NCBI GenBank assembly: GCA_002402245.1
Contig: NVVP01000040.1
Location: 18,379 to 24,593, forward strand
Reading direction: 5' to 3'
DNA length: 6,215 nt
DNA from: Gammaproteobacteria bacterium
GTDB taxonomy: Bacteria > Pseudomonadota > Gammaproteobacteria > Nitrosococcales > Methylophagaceae
In this document: piece by piece, positions 5,995-6,215 of the stretch
Layout of the letters: every line of letters starts with the position of its first letter
Position numbering within the stretch: position 1 is the stretch's first letter
The notes under the pieces: generated by a model
Told to the model about the DNA's origin: nothing
The model's input: the letters and a program-made list of their open reading frames with translations, nothing else
Databases searched by the model: none
Position numbers and translations under genes: made by a program

Positions 5995-6147
5995 TTACCC
6001 GTTGTGCTGAACTACCATTAAAAACCAAAAAATACCTACGGTAGCAATGCACATAACTGCTAGACAAATAGTAGAAGTAACTCTTCTCCAGCTTGGATAA
6101 TCCGTGCTGAGAGACTTCTCTTTAAACTGTTTGAGTTTAGGATTCAT
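5995..6147 (-). CDS. Putative 50-residue single-pass membrane protein
   Basis: The minus strand from ATG at 6147 to TAA at 5997-5995 encodes 50 residues. The first 22 are hydrophilic and basic (MNPKLKQFKEKSLSTDYPSW then RR), followed by one strong hydrophobic segment at about 23-46 rich in Ile, Val, Met, Phe and Cys, and a short polar tail QHNG. This charge pattern predicts an N-in, single-pass inner-membrane protein and is unlike a random antisense frame. An in-frame TAA at 6153-6151 just upstream leaves this ATG as the only reasonable start. Against it: there is no clear Shine-Dalgarno sequence, and TATAAA lies immediately before the ATG. I do not recognise the family. It is on the same strand as the GFA gene, 130 bp away. 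Confidence 0.5.
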   Translation of the reverse strand: MNPKLKQFKEKSLSTDYPSWRRVTSTICLAVMCIATVGIFWFLMVVQHNG

Positions 6148-6200
6148 ATTTTATACAAGGTTCGATAGTGAATAATGAGAAGGCAGTGTTTTAGTTAATA

Positions 6201-6212
6201 GTACTAAAGTAC
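6201..6212. repeat. Short inverted repeat at right edge
   Basis: GTACT-AA-AGTAC is a perfect inverted repeat with 5-base arms, about 55 bp upstream of the small membrane-protein gene. It may be part of an operator or an element continuing beyond the window. The remaining bases 6148-6200 contain no gene that I can support. Confidence 0.3.
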
Positions 6213-6215
6213 AGT

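Noticed and set aside
5961..6044. Plus-strand 27-codon frame starting MLPVLKPVF
   Set aside because: No Shine-Dalgarno sequence, no membrane or domain pattern, and it overlaps the better supported minus-strand small membrane protein.

Overview
The window reads as a chromosomal stretch of an AT-rich Gram-negative bacterium, most likely a gammaproteobacterium. The evidence is a tripartite RND metal-efflux system with periplasmic signal peptides, the codon use, and a GFA-family enzyme; no genus can be named from sequence alone.

Layout. At the left edge (1-46, minus strand) are the first 15 codons of a probable dienelactone hydrolase-family protein, transcribed out of the window. A 232-bp divergent intergenic region follows. 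It holds a 17-bp near-palindrome, a candidate promoter, an AT-rich inverted repeat, and a 23-bp unit duplicated in tandem that can fold into alternative RNA hairpins. Then comes a plus-strand metal-efflux cluster: a small His/Cys-rich exported protein (279-593), a CzcB/CusB-type periplasmic adaptor (673-1845) and a CzcA/CusA-type heavy-metal RND pump (1860-4976). The adaptor and pump genes are 14 bp apart and surely form an operon. No outer-membrane channel gene (CzcC/CusC type) lies in the window, so that partner must be encoded elsewhere or be a shared TolC-like channel.

After the pump, on the same strand, is a 128-residue zinc-ribbon protein with three membrane segments and no recognised family (5041-5427). 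Its start is best placed 12 bp downstream of the longest reading frame's ATG. Convergent to it is a GFA-family (CENP-V/GFA fold) zinc protein (5457-5864, minus). On the minus strand nearer the right edge is a previously unlisted 50-codon frame encoding a probable single-pass membrane protein (5995-6147).

How the genes fit together. The small exported protein likely binds metal in the periplasm, the adaptor carries a His-rich mature N-terminus, and the pump exports metal across the envelope using proton motive force. The pump lacks the three-methionine Cu(I)/Ag(I) site of CusA and has acidic or polar residues there instead, which with the His-rich partners favours a divalent cation (Zn/Co/Cd/Ni). 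Its membrane motif is nevertheless CusA-like at one position and has an unusual Thr in place of the near-invariant Asn. This is mostly a recognisable efflux locus. The parts worth a second look are the structured leader, the two unrecognised small membrane proteins and the pump's odd proton-relay motif.
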